The translations under genes and the position numbers were made by a program. Source: Phymorhynchus buccinoides (lineage: Eukaryota > Mollusca > Gastropoda > Neogastropoda > Raphitomidae). From it: a DNA stretch of 64,000 bases. Below the pieces are notes generated by a model. The model was not told the origin of the DNA. It saw only the letters and a program-made list of their open reading frames with translations, and did no database searches. Where the stretch lies: the NCBI GenBank assembly GCA_017654935.2, contig CM065700.1, forward strand, positions 50,684,427 through 50,748,426. Direction: 5' to 3'. Shown here in pieces: positions 47,396-59,996 of the stretch (the stretch's first letter is position 1; every line of letters begins with the position of its first letter).

Positions 47396-48003
47396 AAAAA
47401 ACAACGGGGTTGGATACATCATCAACAGTTCTGAGTGTGCAAATACTTGTGTACACTTTCTCAGGAGTAATGCGTTAATCAGCAGCTTCTTTGGGTAAAA
47501 CAAAAATCACTAAACACACACACACACACAGAGACAGGCAGACAGACAGACACACACACACACACACACACACACTGTCTCTCTCACACCCTCCCTCTCT
47601 CACAAACACATATATATGTGACACACACACTGTCTCTCTCTTTACCAAACATACACAATTTATATCTACATGAACACTTCTGGTCATACTATTTGCATAA
47701 ACTCTGCACAAAAAAGGGTGGGATAATCAGCTATGCACACATTAACGAGCATGCGCGCACTCACATTTTACCTCTCTAATGTTCTTGCAAAAGCAATTCT
47801 CCAGTGCACACACACAGATATTTAATGAACATTTGTGGCCATCAAAATAAAGTTCATGGAAACAAACTGTGCTTCAAAAAGGTGGGTACTTGCACATGTA
47901 TGCGCTTACACACACACACGCACGCACACACGCAGACACACACACACACAGACACACACACACACACGCACGCACAGAGACACACACACACACACACACA
48001 CAG

Positions 48004-48035
<32 letters not shown>

Positions 48036-48160
48036 CAGGGATACTTCATCAGCATTGTTCTTTGATGAGGGAGGCCACAGTCCACACACAGACTCCACCA
48101 GAAACCACCAGGCCACACCTGGAAACAGGCAACAATGGAGCAAACATTAACACAGTGATC
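47396..48160. other. Spacer with (CA)n-rich tracts
   Basis: CA and CAGA tracts at about 47514-47575 and 47910-48032, otherwise unique sequence. No gene is supported. Confidence 0.6.
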
Positions 48161-48313
<153 letters not shown>

Positions 48314-48344
48314 GAGAAAGACAAGGCAAGGCAAGGCAAGTTTT

Positions 48345-49495
48345 TTTAATTGATAGGCCAACAGCCCCAATCAACGGCGAGTGAGACATTTGACATTGCA
48401 ACAACTTTGACCAAGCATATGCACAACATAATGAAACACAAATTCTTGTACTTAGAGAAAAAAATATGAAGCACATATTTTGCATATGAAGCATATCGAG
48501 GGTTGTCTGCCAGAGTAGCGTATATCGCGTTTCAGTAGTTTGGAAAAAAATGGAAATGAAAGTTTGAAGCTTAAGTACATCAATAAACGAAACCTTTGTA
48601 GCGCGGAAAGAGTTTAGGCGTTTACTTTGATATCTTCCCCATTAGCAAGAGAAAGAAATGTAACAACACAATGTTTAGTTTTATCACAATAATTAATCAA
48701 AGTAGGTAGGGGTAGCGCTATAACAAAAAGGCCGGGGGCATTCAATCCACAAGGCGCTCTAAACACCCAGCCTATCACGAGTATAGTCATATGTCTCAGT
48801 TCAGTCTGACGCAACACGGGACAGAGACCGGCGAGACTCATTTACATACTGGAGTATCCTCACGTGCTCTGCTCTGGCCGTACCAGTGGTGGTGAACATC
48901 AAAGTGACCCTTTTGTTATATGCCGACATACACTGAGTGAGCAATGCGTACAGGGTTGACAATCACGTTTTCACGTAAAGCCAGACTGTGATACGTGAGT
49001 CAGTGGGAAAACAAAAAGCGTTCAGAAGGCTACCAAAGTAGTTTTCTCTTACTTTTTTTTTACAACAAACACTTTGATTTACAAGTTTGATAACAATTGA
49101 ACAGGAACATTTAGATATTCAGAGTAAAAATAAAATGTTATGAAGTAAACAAACGCCTTCCACTCCTACCCTACTCTTGGAAAAAATACAGTATTATGTA
49201 GGCCTACAACTGATAATCAATAACATTTTATTGTACGATATGGCCCTTGTGTGGATATGCGATTTAAGGGCAGGCACAAAACAAAATAATAGTTTGTAAG
49301 AAAATAAAAGGTTAGTTGGTGAATGGAGAGGTAGGGGCTAAAATAGAGGTGTGGAAGGTGCTGTATTGCTGAAAAGAGCTTTTGCCTCTTGTGATCTTTA
49401 TGAGATAATGGTAATTTGCAGAGTGGGCAGACTTACAAAAAAAAGGAATGACAGACAAAGAAACACGAGAAAAAATAACATATACACATTTCAAT
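48345..49495. other. Unique-looking spacer, no gene seen
   Basis: About 1.15 kb without obvious tandem repeats. Short open frames exist (for example 48841-48614 minus and 49351-49566 plus), but they lack recognisable protein features or splice context. Confidence 0.4.
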
Positions 49496-49672
49496 ATGTG
49501 TGTGTGTGTGCGTGTGTGTGTGTGCGTGCGTGTGTGTGTGTGTGGCTGACAGACAGAAAGAGATAGACAGAAAGAGACAAACAGACAGACAGACAAACAG
49601 AAAGAGATGGACAAACAGACAGAAAGATTCAGACAGACGGACAGAGATTGAGAGACAGACAACATCGATAGT
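49496..49672. repeat. (TG)n then (GACA)n-type tracts
   Basis: TG with CG interruptions to about 49543, then AGACAGAAAGAGA- and GACAGACAGACA-like sequence. Confidence 0.85.
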
Positions 49673-50226
<554 letters not shown>

Positions 50227-50230
<4 letters not shown>

Positions 50231-50883
50231 CCACTAGCTCACGTGACTCACAAGATGTCCCATTACAGTCTGTGGTTATATGACCCTAGTCTTTCAAATC
50301 AAACACGCACCTATGTTATATGGTCACAAGTCACTGTCTGGTCCAAGTTGGAGGCCCTTGTGACTGACTTCCTTGTGACTGAATTCCTTCCGACTGATCA
50401 AAGACATTCCTCAGTTGTCATCTGATCAGCCGGTCAGTTGTAAGACGAAAGTGTCTGCTCAGCACATGCTGAACAAGTTGAAAGCGTTATATACTACTTC
50501 AGCGAGGGCGAAATTTCAAGTTTTAGATTTTTGTTGGTAAGCTGAAGGATACATTCAGATATCTCATGATCTGGGTTGCAGGGGTTTGGTCAGTTCTTGG
50601 ATGGTAGCAATAATAACTCACAATTTACAAGTCATATCGCCTAAAACATTTGATAGCATGAAAATATACCCCTTTTAGAGTGTTTCTATGAAAAAAAAAG
50701 AAAAACTCATTTTTGTCGATATATCATGATCTGGCAGGTAACCCTCGATATATAATACAGCACTAACACTAAAGGGGCAACCCACTTGTACAACTGCAGT
50801 CGTACAGCCATCCAACTCACATTTGTCAGGCATGATTCTCATGAAATACCTCTGCCTAAATCCTACTGGTTTCCTTCATTGTG
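50227..50883. other. Unique-looking spacer, no gene seen
   Basis: A short phrase CTTGTGACTGA recurs near 50357-50380. ATATCTCATGATCTGG (50560) and ATATATCATGATCTGG (50720) are related. No supported gene. Confidence 0.4.
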
Positions 50884-51292
50884 GTCTACATGAATCTGAT
50901 GAAATATCCGTGTTCCTGTGTCAGACATTTCATCAGGTGTGTGCATTGGGTCTACAGGAATCTGATGAAATATCCGTGTTCCTGTGTCAGACATTTCATC
51001 AGGTGTGTGCATTGGGTCTACTGGAATCTGATGAAATATCCGTGTTCCTGTGTCAGACATTTCATCAGGTGTGTGCATTGGGGTTTACAGGAATCTGATG
51101 AAATATCCGTGTTCCTGTGTCAGACATTTCACCAGGTGTGTGCATTGGGTCTACTGGAATCTGATGAAATATCCGTGTTCCTGTAGCAGACATTTCACCA
51201 GGTGTGTGCATTGGGTCTACTGGAATCTCATGAAATATCCGTGTTCCTGTGTCAGACATTTCATCAGGTGTGTGCATTGGGGTCTACAGGAA
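50884..51292. repeat. 66-bp minisatellite, about 6 copies
   Basis: The unit reads GTCTACAGGAATCTGATGAA, ATATCCGTGTTCCTGTGTCA, GACATTTCATCAGGTGTGTG, CATTGG. One or two copies have an extra G (GGGGTTTACAGG). 66 bp is 22 codons, so frames on both strands stay open. Confidence 0.96.
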
Positions 51293-51309
51293 TACAAAAA
51301 TAGTAGGTT

Positions 51310-52724
51310 TTCACCAGAATCATTCAGACAGTAACATTTCACTGGAATCATGCAGACAGTAACATTTCACCAGAATCATGCAGACAGTAACATCATTCAG
51401 ACAGTAACACCATGCAGACAGTAACATTTCACCAGAATCATGCAGACAGTAACATTTTACCACAATCATTCAGACAGTAACATTTCACCAGAATCATTCA
51501 GACAGTAACATTTCACCAGAATCATTCAGACAGTAACATTTCACCAGAATCATTCAGACAGTAACATTTCACCAGAATCATTCAGACTAACATAATTCAG
51601 ACAGTAACATTTCACCAGAATCATGCAGACAGTAACATAATTCAGACAGTAACATTTCACCAGAATCATTCAGACAGTAACATCTCACCAGAATCGTTCA
51701 GACAGTAACATCATTCAGACAGTAACATTTCACCAGAATCATTCAGACAGTAACATCATTCAGACAGTAACATCATTCAGACAGCAACATTTCACCAGAA
51801 TCATTCAGACAGTAACATTTCACCTGAATCATGCAGACAGTAACATTTCCCCAGAATCATTCAGACAGTAACATTTCCCCAGAATCATTCAGACAGTAAC
51901 ATCATGCAGACAGTAACATTTCACCAGAATCATTCAGACAGTAACATCATTCAGACAGTAACATTTCACCAGAATCATTCAGACAGTAACATTTCACCAG
52001 AATCATGCAGACAGTAACATTCCACCACAATCAATCAGACAGTAACATCATGCAGACAGTAACATTTCACCAGAATCATTCAGACAGTAACATTTCACCA
52101 GAATCATGCAGACAGTAACATCATGCAGACAGTAACATTTCACCAGAATCATTCAGACAGTAACATTTCACCAGAATCATGCAGACAGTAACATCATGCA
52201 GACAGTAACATCATTCAGACAGTAACACCATGCTGACAGTAACATTTCACCAGAATCATTCAGACAGTAACATTTTGCCAGAATCATTCAGACAGCAACA
52301 TTTCACCAGTATCATTCAGACAGTAACATTTCACCACAATCATTCAGACAGTAACATTTCACCAGAATCAACCAGACAGCAACATTTCACCACAATCATT
52401 CAGACAGTAACATTTCACCAGAATCATTCAGACAGTAACATAATTCAGACAGTAACATTTCACCAGAATCATGCAGACAGTAACATCATGCAGACAGTAA
52501 CATTTCACCAGAATCATTCAGACAGCAACATTTCACCAGAATCATTCAGACAGTAACATCATGCAGACAGTAACATTTCACCAGAATCATCCAGACAGCA
52601 ACATTTCAACACAATCATTCAGACAGTAACATTTCACCACAATCATTCAGACAGTAACATAATTCAGACAGTAACATCATGCAGACAGTAACATTTCACC
52701 AGAATCATTCAGACAGTAACATTT
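51310..52724. repeat. 28-bp / 17-bp mixed minisatellite, block 1
   Basis: The 28-bp unit TTCAGACAGTAACATTTCAC plus CAGAATCA mixes with short units of about 17-18 bp (CATGCAGACAGTAACAT). Variants include CCACAATCA and TCTCACC. The part from about 52040 on is duplicated at about 54940-55629 together with the LINE. Confidence 0.95.
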
Positions 52725-53669
52725 CAAGGCTCAGTACTTGGACCAGTCCTCTTCATCATGTACACTAAACCCCTGTCCGAGTTGATCACTTCTCATTCAG
52801 TTGATTCTCAGTCTTTTGCTGATGATACACAACTCCACAAGCCTGTATCCCCATCTACCATTCTTCCTTCTATATCTTCACTTGAATTCTGCATTCGCAA
52901 CATCAAATCATGGATGCTACAAAACAAACTGAAGCTGAATGACGACAAAACGGAGGCCTTGTTCATCCACTCTCCATCTAGAAAACTTCCGTACCCAAAG
53001 CCTGATTCCATCTCTGTCTGTGACACTCAAATACCTTTTTCTCCTTCTGCTAGAAATCTTGGCTTCCACATCTCTCAAGATATGAGTGTTGACTCACAAG
53101 TTCAAACTATCTGTCGGTCAGCATACTGTGAGCTGCGTCGCATTGGTACGATTCGCCATCTCCTGTCTATAGATACTACTAAAATACTAGTCTGCGCTTT
53201 TGTTCTCTCTAAACTAGATTATTGTAATTCACTCTTGTATGGCTGCCCCCAACACCTCATTGACAAGCTTCAAAAAGTCCAGAACTCTGCTGCCAGACTT
53301 GTCCTCAAGGTCTCTAAGTATCATCATGTTCAACCACTCCTGATATCCCTTCATTGGCTTTCCATCAAAGCACGTATTGACTACAAAATTTCCACTCTAT
53401 GTCATTCTTATTTCTCTGGAAATGCCCCTAGCTACATTTCTGACATGCTTTCTGTCTATACTCCATCAAGGCAATTGCGGTCATCTTCAGATTCCAAAAT
53501 TCTCTGTGTTCCTAGTACACGAACAAAAATGTTTGGTGAGCGCTCCTTTTCCTTTTCGGCCCCATCAGTTTGGAACTCCTTACCACGCGAAATCCGCCAT
53601 ATCCAGTCCTTGCAATGTTTCAAATCAGCTCTCAAGACCCACCTGTTCAAGCTACATCACAACCTTTAG
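52725..53669 (+). CDS. Reverse transcriptase C-terminal part, LINE copy 1
   Basis: An open frame of 314 codons plus stop from the insertion junction. Counting from the first ATG (52758), the catalytic box FADDTQLH is at about 20-27. A thumb region follows (SWMLQNKLKLNDDKTE at about 52), then the LINE-typical connection VQNSAARLVL, LLISLHWLSIKARIDYK and the end SALKTHLFKLHH. The wording is typical of L2/CR1-group LINEs from general knowledge. Endonuclease and the N-terminal half of RT are missing, so it is not functional. The upstream frame runs into satellite. Confidence 0.92.
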   Translation, partial: QGSVLGPVLFIMYTKPLSELITSHSVDSQSFADDTQLHKPVSPSTILPSISSLEFCIRNIKSWMLQNKLKLNDDKTEALFIHSPSRKLPYPKPDSISVCDTQIPFSPSARNLGFHISQDMSVDSQVQTICRSAYCELRRIGTIRHLLSIDTTKILVCAFVLSKLDYCNSLLYGCPQHLIDKLQKVQNSAARLVLKVSKYHHVQPLLISLHWLSIKARIDYKISTLCHSYFSGNAPSYISDMLSVYTPSRQLRSSSDSKILCVPSTRTKMFGERSFSFSAPSVWNSLPREIRHIQSLQCFKSALKTHLFKLHHNL

Positions 53670-53765
53670 GCCACATTACTTCTGGACTCTATTCTCACAC
53701 ACACACTCCCCTCCCCCCATATTAGTTTCACTGTGTGTTGACTGCAATGTGTACGTCAGCTTTGT

Positions 53766-53842
<77 letters not shown>

Positions 53843-53922
53843 GTGTGTGTGTTGATGCTTTGTTCAACTGATTGTATTTTGTATTGTGTTTTTTGGGTGG
53901 GGTGAGTGGTGGTGATGGTAAC

Positions 53923-53993
<71 letters not shown>

Positions 53994-54183
53994 CGGTACG
54001 TGCGTGTATGTGTGGGTGGGGTGTGTATGTGTATGCCTATTTGCATGTGCATGAGCGATTATTTCGTGTTGTTGTTGAATTTGTTGCTTCTTAATTTTTG
54101 TTGTTGTTAAGCGCATAGAGCTCCACATTGGTGGAGGAATGCGCTATATAAATGATTCACTATTATTATTATTATTATTATTT
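52725..54183 (+). mobile_element. 5'-truncated L2/CR1-like LINE, copy 1
   Basis: Begins inside the RT QGSVLGP motif, directly after satellite sequence ending ATTTC. It has an RT C-terminal ORF (to 53669) and a 3' UTR with (GA)n (53768-53839) and (TG)n (53924-53987). The end is a conserved tail, GCGCATAGAGCTCCACA, then GGAATGCGCTATATAAATG and (ATT)n. ATTTCA stands at both junctions and may be a 6-bp target duplication, or just the resumed satellite. Confidence 0.93.
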
Positions 54184-55629
54184 CACCAGATTCATTCAGA
54201 CAGTAACATAATTCAGACAGTAACATTTCACCAGAATCATTCAGACAGTAACATTTCACCAGAATCATTCAGACAGTAACATCATGCAGACAGTAACATT
54301 TCACCAGAATCATGCAGACAGTAACATTTCACCAGAATCAATCAGACAGTAACATCATGCAGACAGTAACATTTCACCAGAATCATTCAGACAGTAACAT
54401 TTCTCCAGAATCATTCAGACAGTAACATCATGCAGACAGTAACATTTCACCAGAATCATTCAGACAGTAACATCATGCAGACAGTAACATTTCACCAGAA
54501 TCATGCAGACAGTAACATTTCACCAGAATCATTCAGACAGTAACATCATGCAGACAGTAACATTTCACCAGAATCATTCAGACAGTAACATTTCACCAGA
54601 ATCATTCAGACAGTAACATTTCACCAGAATCATTCAGACAGTAACATTTCACCAGAATCATTCAGACAGTAACATCATTCAGACAGTAACATTTCACCAG
54701 AATCATTCAGACAGTAACATTTCACCAGAATCATTCAGACAGTAACATCATGCAGACAGTAACATTCAGACAGTAACATTTCACCAGAATCATTCAGACA
54801 GTAACATTTCACCAGAATCGTTCAGACAGTAACATCATGCAGACAGTAACATTTCACCAGAATCATTCAGACAGTAACATCATGCAGACAGTAACATTTC
54901 ACCAGAATCATGCAGACAGTAACATTTCACCAGAATCATTCAGACAGTAACATCATGCAGACAGTAACATTTCACCAGAATCATTCAGACAGTAACATTT
55001 CACCAGAATCATGCAGACAGTAACATCATGCAGACAGTAACATTTCACCAGAATCATTCAGACAGTAACATTTCACCAGAATCATGCAGACAGTAACATC
55101 ATGCAGACAGTAACATCATTCAGACAGTAACACCATGCTGACAGTAACATTTCACCAGAATCATTCAGACAGTAACATTTTGCCAGAATCATTCAGACAG
55201 CAACATTTCACCAGTATCATTCAGACAGTAACATTTCACCACAATCATTCAGACAGTAACATTTCACCAGAATCAACCAGACAGCAACATTTCACCACAA
55301 TCATTCAGACAGTAACATTTCACCAGAATCATTCAGACAGTAACATAATTCAGACAGTAACATTTCACCAGAATCATGCAGACAGTAACATCATGCAGAC
55401 AGTAACATTTCACCAGAATCATTCAGACAGCAACATTTCACCAGAATCATTCAGACAGTAACATCATGCAGACAGTAACATTTCACCAGAATCATCCAGA
55501 CAGCAACATTTCAACACAATCATTCAGACAGTAACATTTCACCACAATCATTCAGACAGTAACATAATTCAGACAGTAACATCATGCAGACAGTAACATT
55601 TCACCAGAATCATTCAGACAGTAACATTT
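54184..55629. repeat. 28-bp / 17-bp mixed minisatellite, block 2
   Basis: Same units as block 1. The left part follows LINE copy 1 and corresponds to the sequence after LINE copy 2 at 57073 on. The right part (about 54940-55629) matches 52040-52724, shifted by 2,905 bp. It is therefore the junction zone of a tandem segmental duplication. Confidence 0.95.
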
Positions 55630-56574
55630 CAAGGCTCAGTACTTGGACCAGTCCTCTTCATCATGTACACTAAACCCCTGTCCGAGTTGATCACTTCTCA
55701 TTCAGTTGATTCTCAGTCTTTTGCTGATGATACACAACTCCACAAGCCTGTATCCCCATCTACCATTCTTCCTTCTATATCTTCACTTGAATTCTGCATT
55801 CGCAACATCAAATCATGGATGCTACAAAACAAACTGAAGCTGAATGACGACAAAACGGAGGCCTTGTTCATCCACTCTCCATCTAGAAAACTTCCGTACC
55901 CAAAGCCTGATTCCATCTCTGTCTGTGACACTCAAATACCTTTTTCTCCTTCTGCTAGAAATCTTGGCTTCCACATCTCTCAAGATATGAGTGTTGACTC
56001 ACAAGTTCAAACTATCTGTCGGTCAGCATACTGTGAGCTGCGTCGCATTGGTACGATTCGCCATCTCCTGTCTATAGATACTACTAAAATACTAGTCTGC
56101 GCTTTTGTTCTCTCTAAACTAGATTATTGTAATTCACTCTTGTATGGCTGCCCCCAACACCTCATTGACAAGCTTCAAAAAGTCCAGAACTCTGCTGCCA
56201 GACTTGTCCTCAAGGTCTCTAAGTATCATCATGTTCAACCACTCCTGATATCCCTTCATTGGCTTTCCATCAAAGCACGTATTGACTACAAAATTTCCAC
56301 TCTATGTCATTCTTATTTCTCTGGAAATGCCCCTAGCTACATTTCTGACATGCTTTCTGTCTATACTCCATCAAGGCAATTGCGGTCATCTTCAGATTCC
56401 AAAATTCTCTGTGTTCCTAGTACACGAACAAAAATGTTTGGTGAGCGCTCCTTTTCCTTTTCGGCCCCATCAGTTTGGAACTCCTTACCACGCGAAATCC
56501 GCCATATCCAGTCCTTGCAATGTTTCAAATCAGCTCTCAAGACCCACCTGTTCAAGCTACATCACAACCTTTAG
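55630..56574 (+). CDS. Reverse transcriptase C-terminal part, LINE copy 2
   Basis: The predicted protein from ATG 55663 is the same 303 residues as copy 1 (FADDTQLH at 20-27, end SALKTHLFKLHHNL). The absence of any change in the translation implies a very young duplication. It is non-functional for the same reasons as copy 1. Confidence 0.92.
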   Translation, partial: QGSVLGPVLFIMYTKPLSELITSHSVDSQSFADDTQLHKPVSPSTILPSISSLEFCIRNIKSWMLQNKLKLNDDKTEALFIHSPSRKLPYPKPDSISVCDTQIPFSPSARNLGFHISQDMSVDSQVQTICRSAYCELRRIGTIRHLLSIDTTKILVCAFVLSKLDYCNSLLYGCPQHLIDKLQKVQNSAARLVLKVSKYHHVQPLLISLHWLSIKARIDYKISTLCHSYFSGNAPSYISDMLSVYTPSRQLRSSSDSKILCVPSTRTKMFGERSFSFSAPSVWNSLPREIRHIQSLQCFKSALKTHLFKLHHNL

Positions 56575-56670
56575 GCCACATTACTTCTGGACTCTATTCT
56601 CACACACACACTCCCCTCCCCCCATATTAGTTTCACTGTGTGTTGACTGCAATGTGTACGTCAGCTTTGT

Positions 56671-56738
<68 letters not shown>

Positions 56739-56819
56739 TGTGTGTGTGTTGATGCTTTGTTCAACTGATTGTATTTTGTATTGTGTTTTTTGGGTGGGGT
56801 GAGTGGTGGTGATGGTAAC

Positions 56820-56882
<63 letters not shown>

Positions 56883-57072
56883 CGGTACGTGCGTGTATGT
56901 GTGGGTGGGGTGTGTATGTGTATGCCTATTTGCATGTGCATGAGCGATTATTTCGTGTTGTTGTTGAATTTGTTGCTTCTTAATTTTTGTTGTTGTTAAG
57001 CGCATAGAGCTCCACATTGGTGGAGGAATGCGCTATATAAATGATTCACTATTATTATTATTATTATTATTT
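55630..57072 (+). mobile_element. 5'-truncated L2/CR1-like LINE, copy 2
   Basis: Apparently the same insertion as copy 1: identical left junction in the satellite, the same ORF, UTR and tail. Differences seen are mainly a shorter (GA)n, TGTGTG in place of TATGTG after it, and a shorter (TG)n; the offset falls from 2,905 bp at the ORF to 2,889 bp at the tail. It was made by duplication of the locus and not by a second insertion. Confidence 0.93.
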
Positions 57073-58018
57073 CACCAGATTCATTCAGACAGTAACATAA
57101 TTCAGACAGTAACATTTCACCAGAATCATGCAGACAGTAACATTTCACCAGAATCATTCAGACAGTAACATCATGCAGACAGTAACATTTCACCAGAATC
57201 ATGCAGACAGTAACATTTCACCAGAATCAATCAGACAGTAACATCATGCAGACAGTAACATTTCACCAGAATCATTCAGACAGTAACATTTCTCCAGAAT
57301 CATTCAGACAGTAACATCATGCAGACAGTAACATTTCACCAGAATCATTCAGACAGTAACATCATGCAGACAGTAACATTTCACCAGAATCATGCAGACA
57401 GTAACATTTCACCAGAATCATTCAGACAGTAACATCATGCAGACAGTAACATTTCACCAGAATCATTCAGACAGTAACATTTCACCAGAATCATTCAGAC
57501 AGTAACATTTCACCAGAATCATTCAGACAGTAACATTTCACCAGAATCATGCAGACAGTAACATCATGCAGACAGTAACATTTCACCAGAATCATTCAGA
57601 CAGTAACATTTCACCAGAATCATTCAGACAGTAACATCATGCAGACAGTAACATTTCACCCAAATCATGCAGACAGTAACATTTCACCAGAATCGTTCAG
57701 ACAGTAACATCATGCAGACAGTAACATTTCACCAGAATCATTCAGACAGTAACATCATGCAGACAGTAACATTTCACCAGAATCATGCAGACAGTAACAT
57801 TTCACCAGAATCATTCAGACAGTAACATCATGCAGACAGTAACATTTCACCAGAATCATTCAGACAGTAACATTTCACCAGAATCATTCAGACAGTAACA
57901 TTTCACCAGAATCATTCAGACAGTAACATTTCACCAGAATCATGCAGACAGTAACATCATGCAGACAGTAACATTTCACCAGAATCATGCAGACAGTAAC
58001 ATTCACCAGAATCATGCC
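57073..58018. repeat. 28-bp / 17-bp mixed minisatellite, block 3
   Basis: Follows LINE copy 2 and parallels block 2 from 54184, sharing rare variants such as CACCAGATTC, TTTCTCCAG and AATCGTTCAG at offsets of about 2,875-2,889 bp. It ends near 58018 with ATCATGCCTCACAG. Confidence 0.95.
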
Positions 58019-58184
58019 TCACAGACGGCGTCACACAGTCGTAGGACTTAAATTGGATGTGTGAGTCAGCCCGAGAAGAGTGTCTCCACCTCAACGCACT
58101 AACATTAACATCAACAGATGATGTAATTAATAATAATAATAATACATAGCATTTATATAGCGCCTTTCCTTAGAATTAAACTCA
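58019..58184 (-). mobile_element. Spacer and retroelement tail (GCGC..ATATAAAT class)
   Basis: (TAA)n at 58128-58142 followed by ATAGCATTTATATAGCGCC, the reverse complement of the LINE tail class seen at 54.1, 57.0 and, inverted, 6.2 kb. The 62-bp array starts right behind it. Positions 58055-58118 contain a damaged piece of the 89-bp repeat (GTTGAGGTGGAGACACTC on the minus strand). Confidence 0.5.
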
Positions 58185-58940
58185 ATTCAGTGCTAATACA
58201 CAATAACACAGCATTAACACTAATACTAACACTAACAGGTGATATAATTCAGTGCTAATACACAATAACATAGCATTAACACTGATACTAACACTAACAG
58301 GTGATATAATTCAGTGCTAATACACAATAACATAGCATTAACACTAATACTAACACTAACATGTGATATAATTCAGTGCTAATACACAATAACATAGCAT
58401 TAACACTGATACTAACACTAACAGGTGATATAATTCAGTGCTAATACACAATAACATAGCATTAACACTAATACTAACACTAACAGGTGATATAATTCAG
58501 TGCTAATACACAATAACACAGCATTAACACTGATACTAACACTAACATGTGATATAATTCAGTGCTAATACACAATAACACAGCATTAACACTGATACTA
58601 ACACTAACATGTGATATAATTCAGTGCTAATACACAATAACATAGCATTAACACTGATACTAACACTAACAGGTGAAATAATTCAGTGCTAATACACAAT
58701 AACATAGCATTAACACTGATACTAACACTAACATGTGATATAATTCAGTGCTAATACACAATAACACAGCACTAACACTGATACTAACACTAACATGTGA
58801 TATAATTCAGTGCTAATACACAATAATACAGCACTAACACTGATACTAACACTAACATGTGATATAATTCAGTGCTAATACACAATAACACAGCACTAAC
58901 ACTGATACTAACACTAACATGTGATATAATTCAGTGCTAA
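58185..58940. repeat. 62-bp minisatellite, about 12 copies
   Basis: The unit reads ATTCAGTGCTAATACACAAT, AACATAGCATTAACACTGAT, ACTAACACTAACAGGTGATA, TA. Variants: ACAGC/ATAGC, CTAATA/CTGATA, AACAGGTG/AACATGTG and, rightward, GCACTAAC for GCATTAAC. Confidence 0.96.
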
Positions 58941-58955
58941 TAGTAATACTATCAC

Positions 58956-59575
58956 TGACCACATGAGCACCCTGGCAGCAGAAGTGTCTCCAGAACTGGT
59001 ATGTAGTCACGGTGATCACCTCAACACAATAACACTAATACTACTGACCACATGAGCACCCTGGCTGCAGAAGTGTCTCCAGAACTGGTATGTAGTCACG
59101 GTGATCACCTCAACACAATAACACTAATACTACTGACCACATGAGCACCCTGGCTGCAGACGAGTGTCTCCAGAACTGGTATGTAGTCACTGTGATCACC
59201 TCAACACAATAACACTAATACTACTGACCACATGAGCACCCTGGCTGCAGACGAGTGTCTCCAGAACTGGTATGTAGTCACGGTGATCACCTCAACACAA
59301 TAACACTAATACTACTGACCACATGAGCACCCTGGCTGCAGACGAGTGTCTCCAGAACTGGTATGTAGTCACGGTAATCACCTCAACACAATAACACTAA
59401 TACTACTGACCACATGAGCACCCTGGCTGCAGAAGTGTCTCCAGAACTGGTATGTAGTCACGGTGATCACCTCAACACAATAACACTAATACTACTGACC
59501 ACATGAGCACCCTGGCTGCAGACGAGTGTCTCCAGAACTGGTATGTAGTCACTGTGATCACCTCATGGCGCTTGA
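58956..59575. repeat. 89/91-bp minisatellite carrying exon and donor sequence, about 7 copies
   Basis: The unit starts TGACCACATGAGCACCCTGG and continues CAGAAGTGTCTCCAGAACTG, GTATGTAGTCACGGTGATCA, CCTCAACACAATAACACTAA. The 91-bp form has CAGACGAGTG. On the minus strand each unit repeats the second half of candidate exon 59598-59500, its GTCAGT donor and the start of the intron. The rightmost unit passes directly into the rest of that exon. Confidence 0.93.
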
Positions 59576-59598
59576 AGGTGCTCAGAATGGCCTTGGCA
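59500..59598 (-). CDS. Candidate exon C of an unrecognised gene
   Basis: A 99-nt minus-strand candidate: acceptor CTTGTTGTTGTTGTTCAG, then T plus 32 codons plus TG, donor GTCAGT (59494-59499). The only open frame reads AKAILSTFKRHEVITVTTYQ then FWRHSSAARVLM and needs a phase-2 partner upstream, which exon B provides (TG + T gives Cys). I do not recognise the protein. Its 3' half and donor are repeated in the adjacent 89/91-bp array, and the repeats show a synonymous ATC-ACA/ATC-ACC difference and 2-bp deletions that break the frame. The continuing exon was not found. It could still be a chance open stretch. Confidence 0.38.
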
Positions 59599-59629
59599 CT
59601 GAACAACAACAACAAGAAAGATTAGGTAT

Positions 59630-59851
59630 TAGGTACTTTATAGTCACAGAGGCGTCTCTGTGAAATTCGGGTTGCTCCCACCTGGAGAGCGCGTCGCAGC
59701 CAGAGGCGCGCCACCCAATTTTTTCAAAGGTTTTTTTTTGCATGCGATTTATGTGACTGATGAGGAAGGAAAGGGGGGGGGGGAATTTTGACCAAATGAC
59801 AACTTTTTCGTTGCCACTGGGTTTAATGTATGCTAAGTGCATGGGCACACG

Positions 59852-59882
<31 letters not shown>

Positions 59883-59996
59883 TCCACGTTCAGACCGTAA
59901 GGCCTAGTGCAAAGTGAGAGGAAAAAATCCCCTGTACCCAGGTTCGAACTCGGGTTTACTTGACACGAAGTGAACACGCTACCACTGTGCCACTCT
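59630..59996 (-). mobile_element. tRNA-derived SINE, copy 3 (minus strand)
   Basis: Minus-strand box A TGGCACAGTGGTAGCG (59978-59993) and box B GAGTTCGAACC (59941-59951). The 3' part (AATTGGGTGGCGCGCC, CTCTCCAGGTGGGAGC, CCCGAATTTCACAGAG, CTCTGTGACTATA) matches the tail of SINE copies 1 and 2, although head and middle differ. It is a related family sharing the 3' module. Confidence 0.75.

Noticed and set aside
58050..58118. A fourth exon of the candidate gene at 59.5-62.0 kb (minus strand, WRHSSRADSHIQF)
   Set aside because: The phase would fit, but the stretch aligns as a deleted copy of the 89-bp unit and has no donor before running into the 28-bp satellite.
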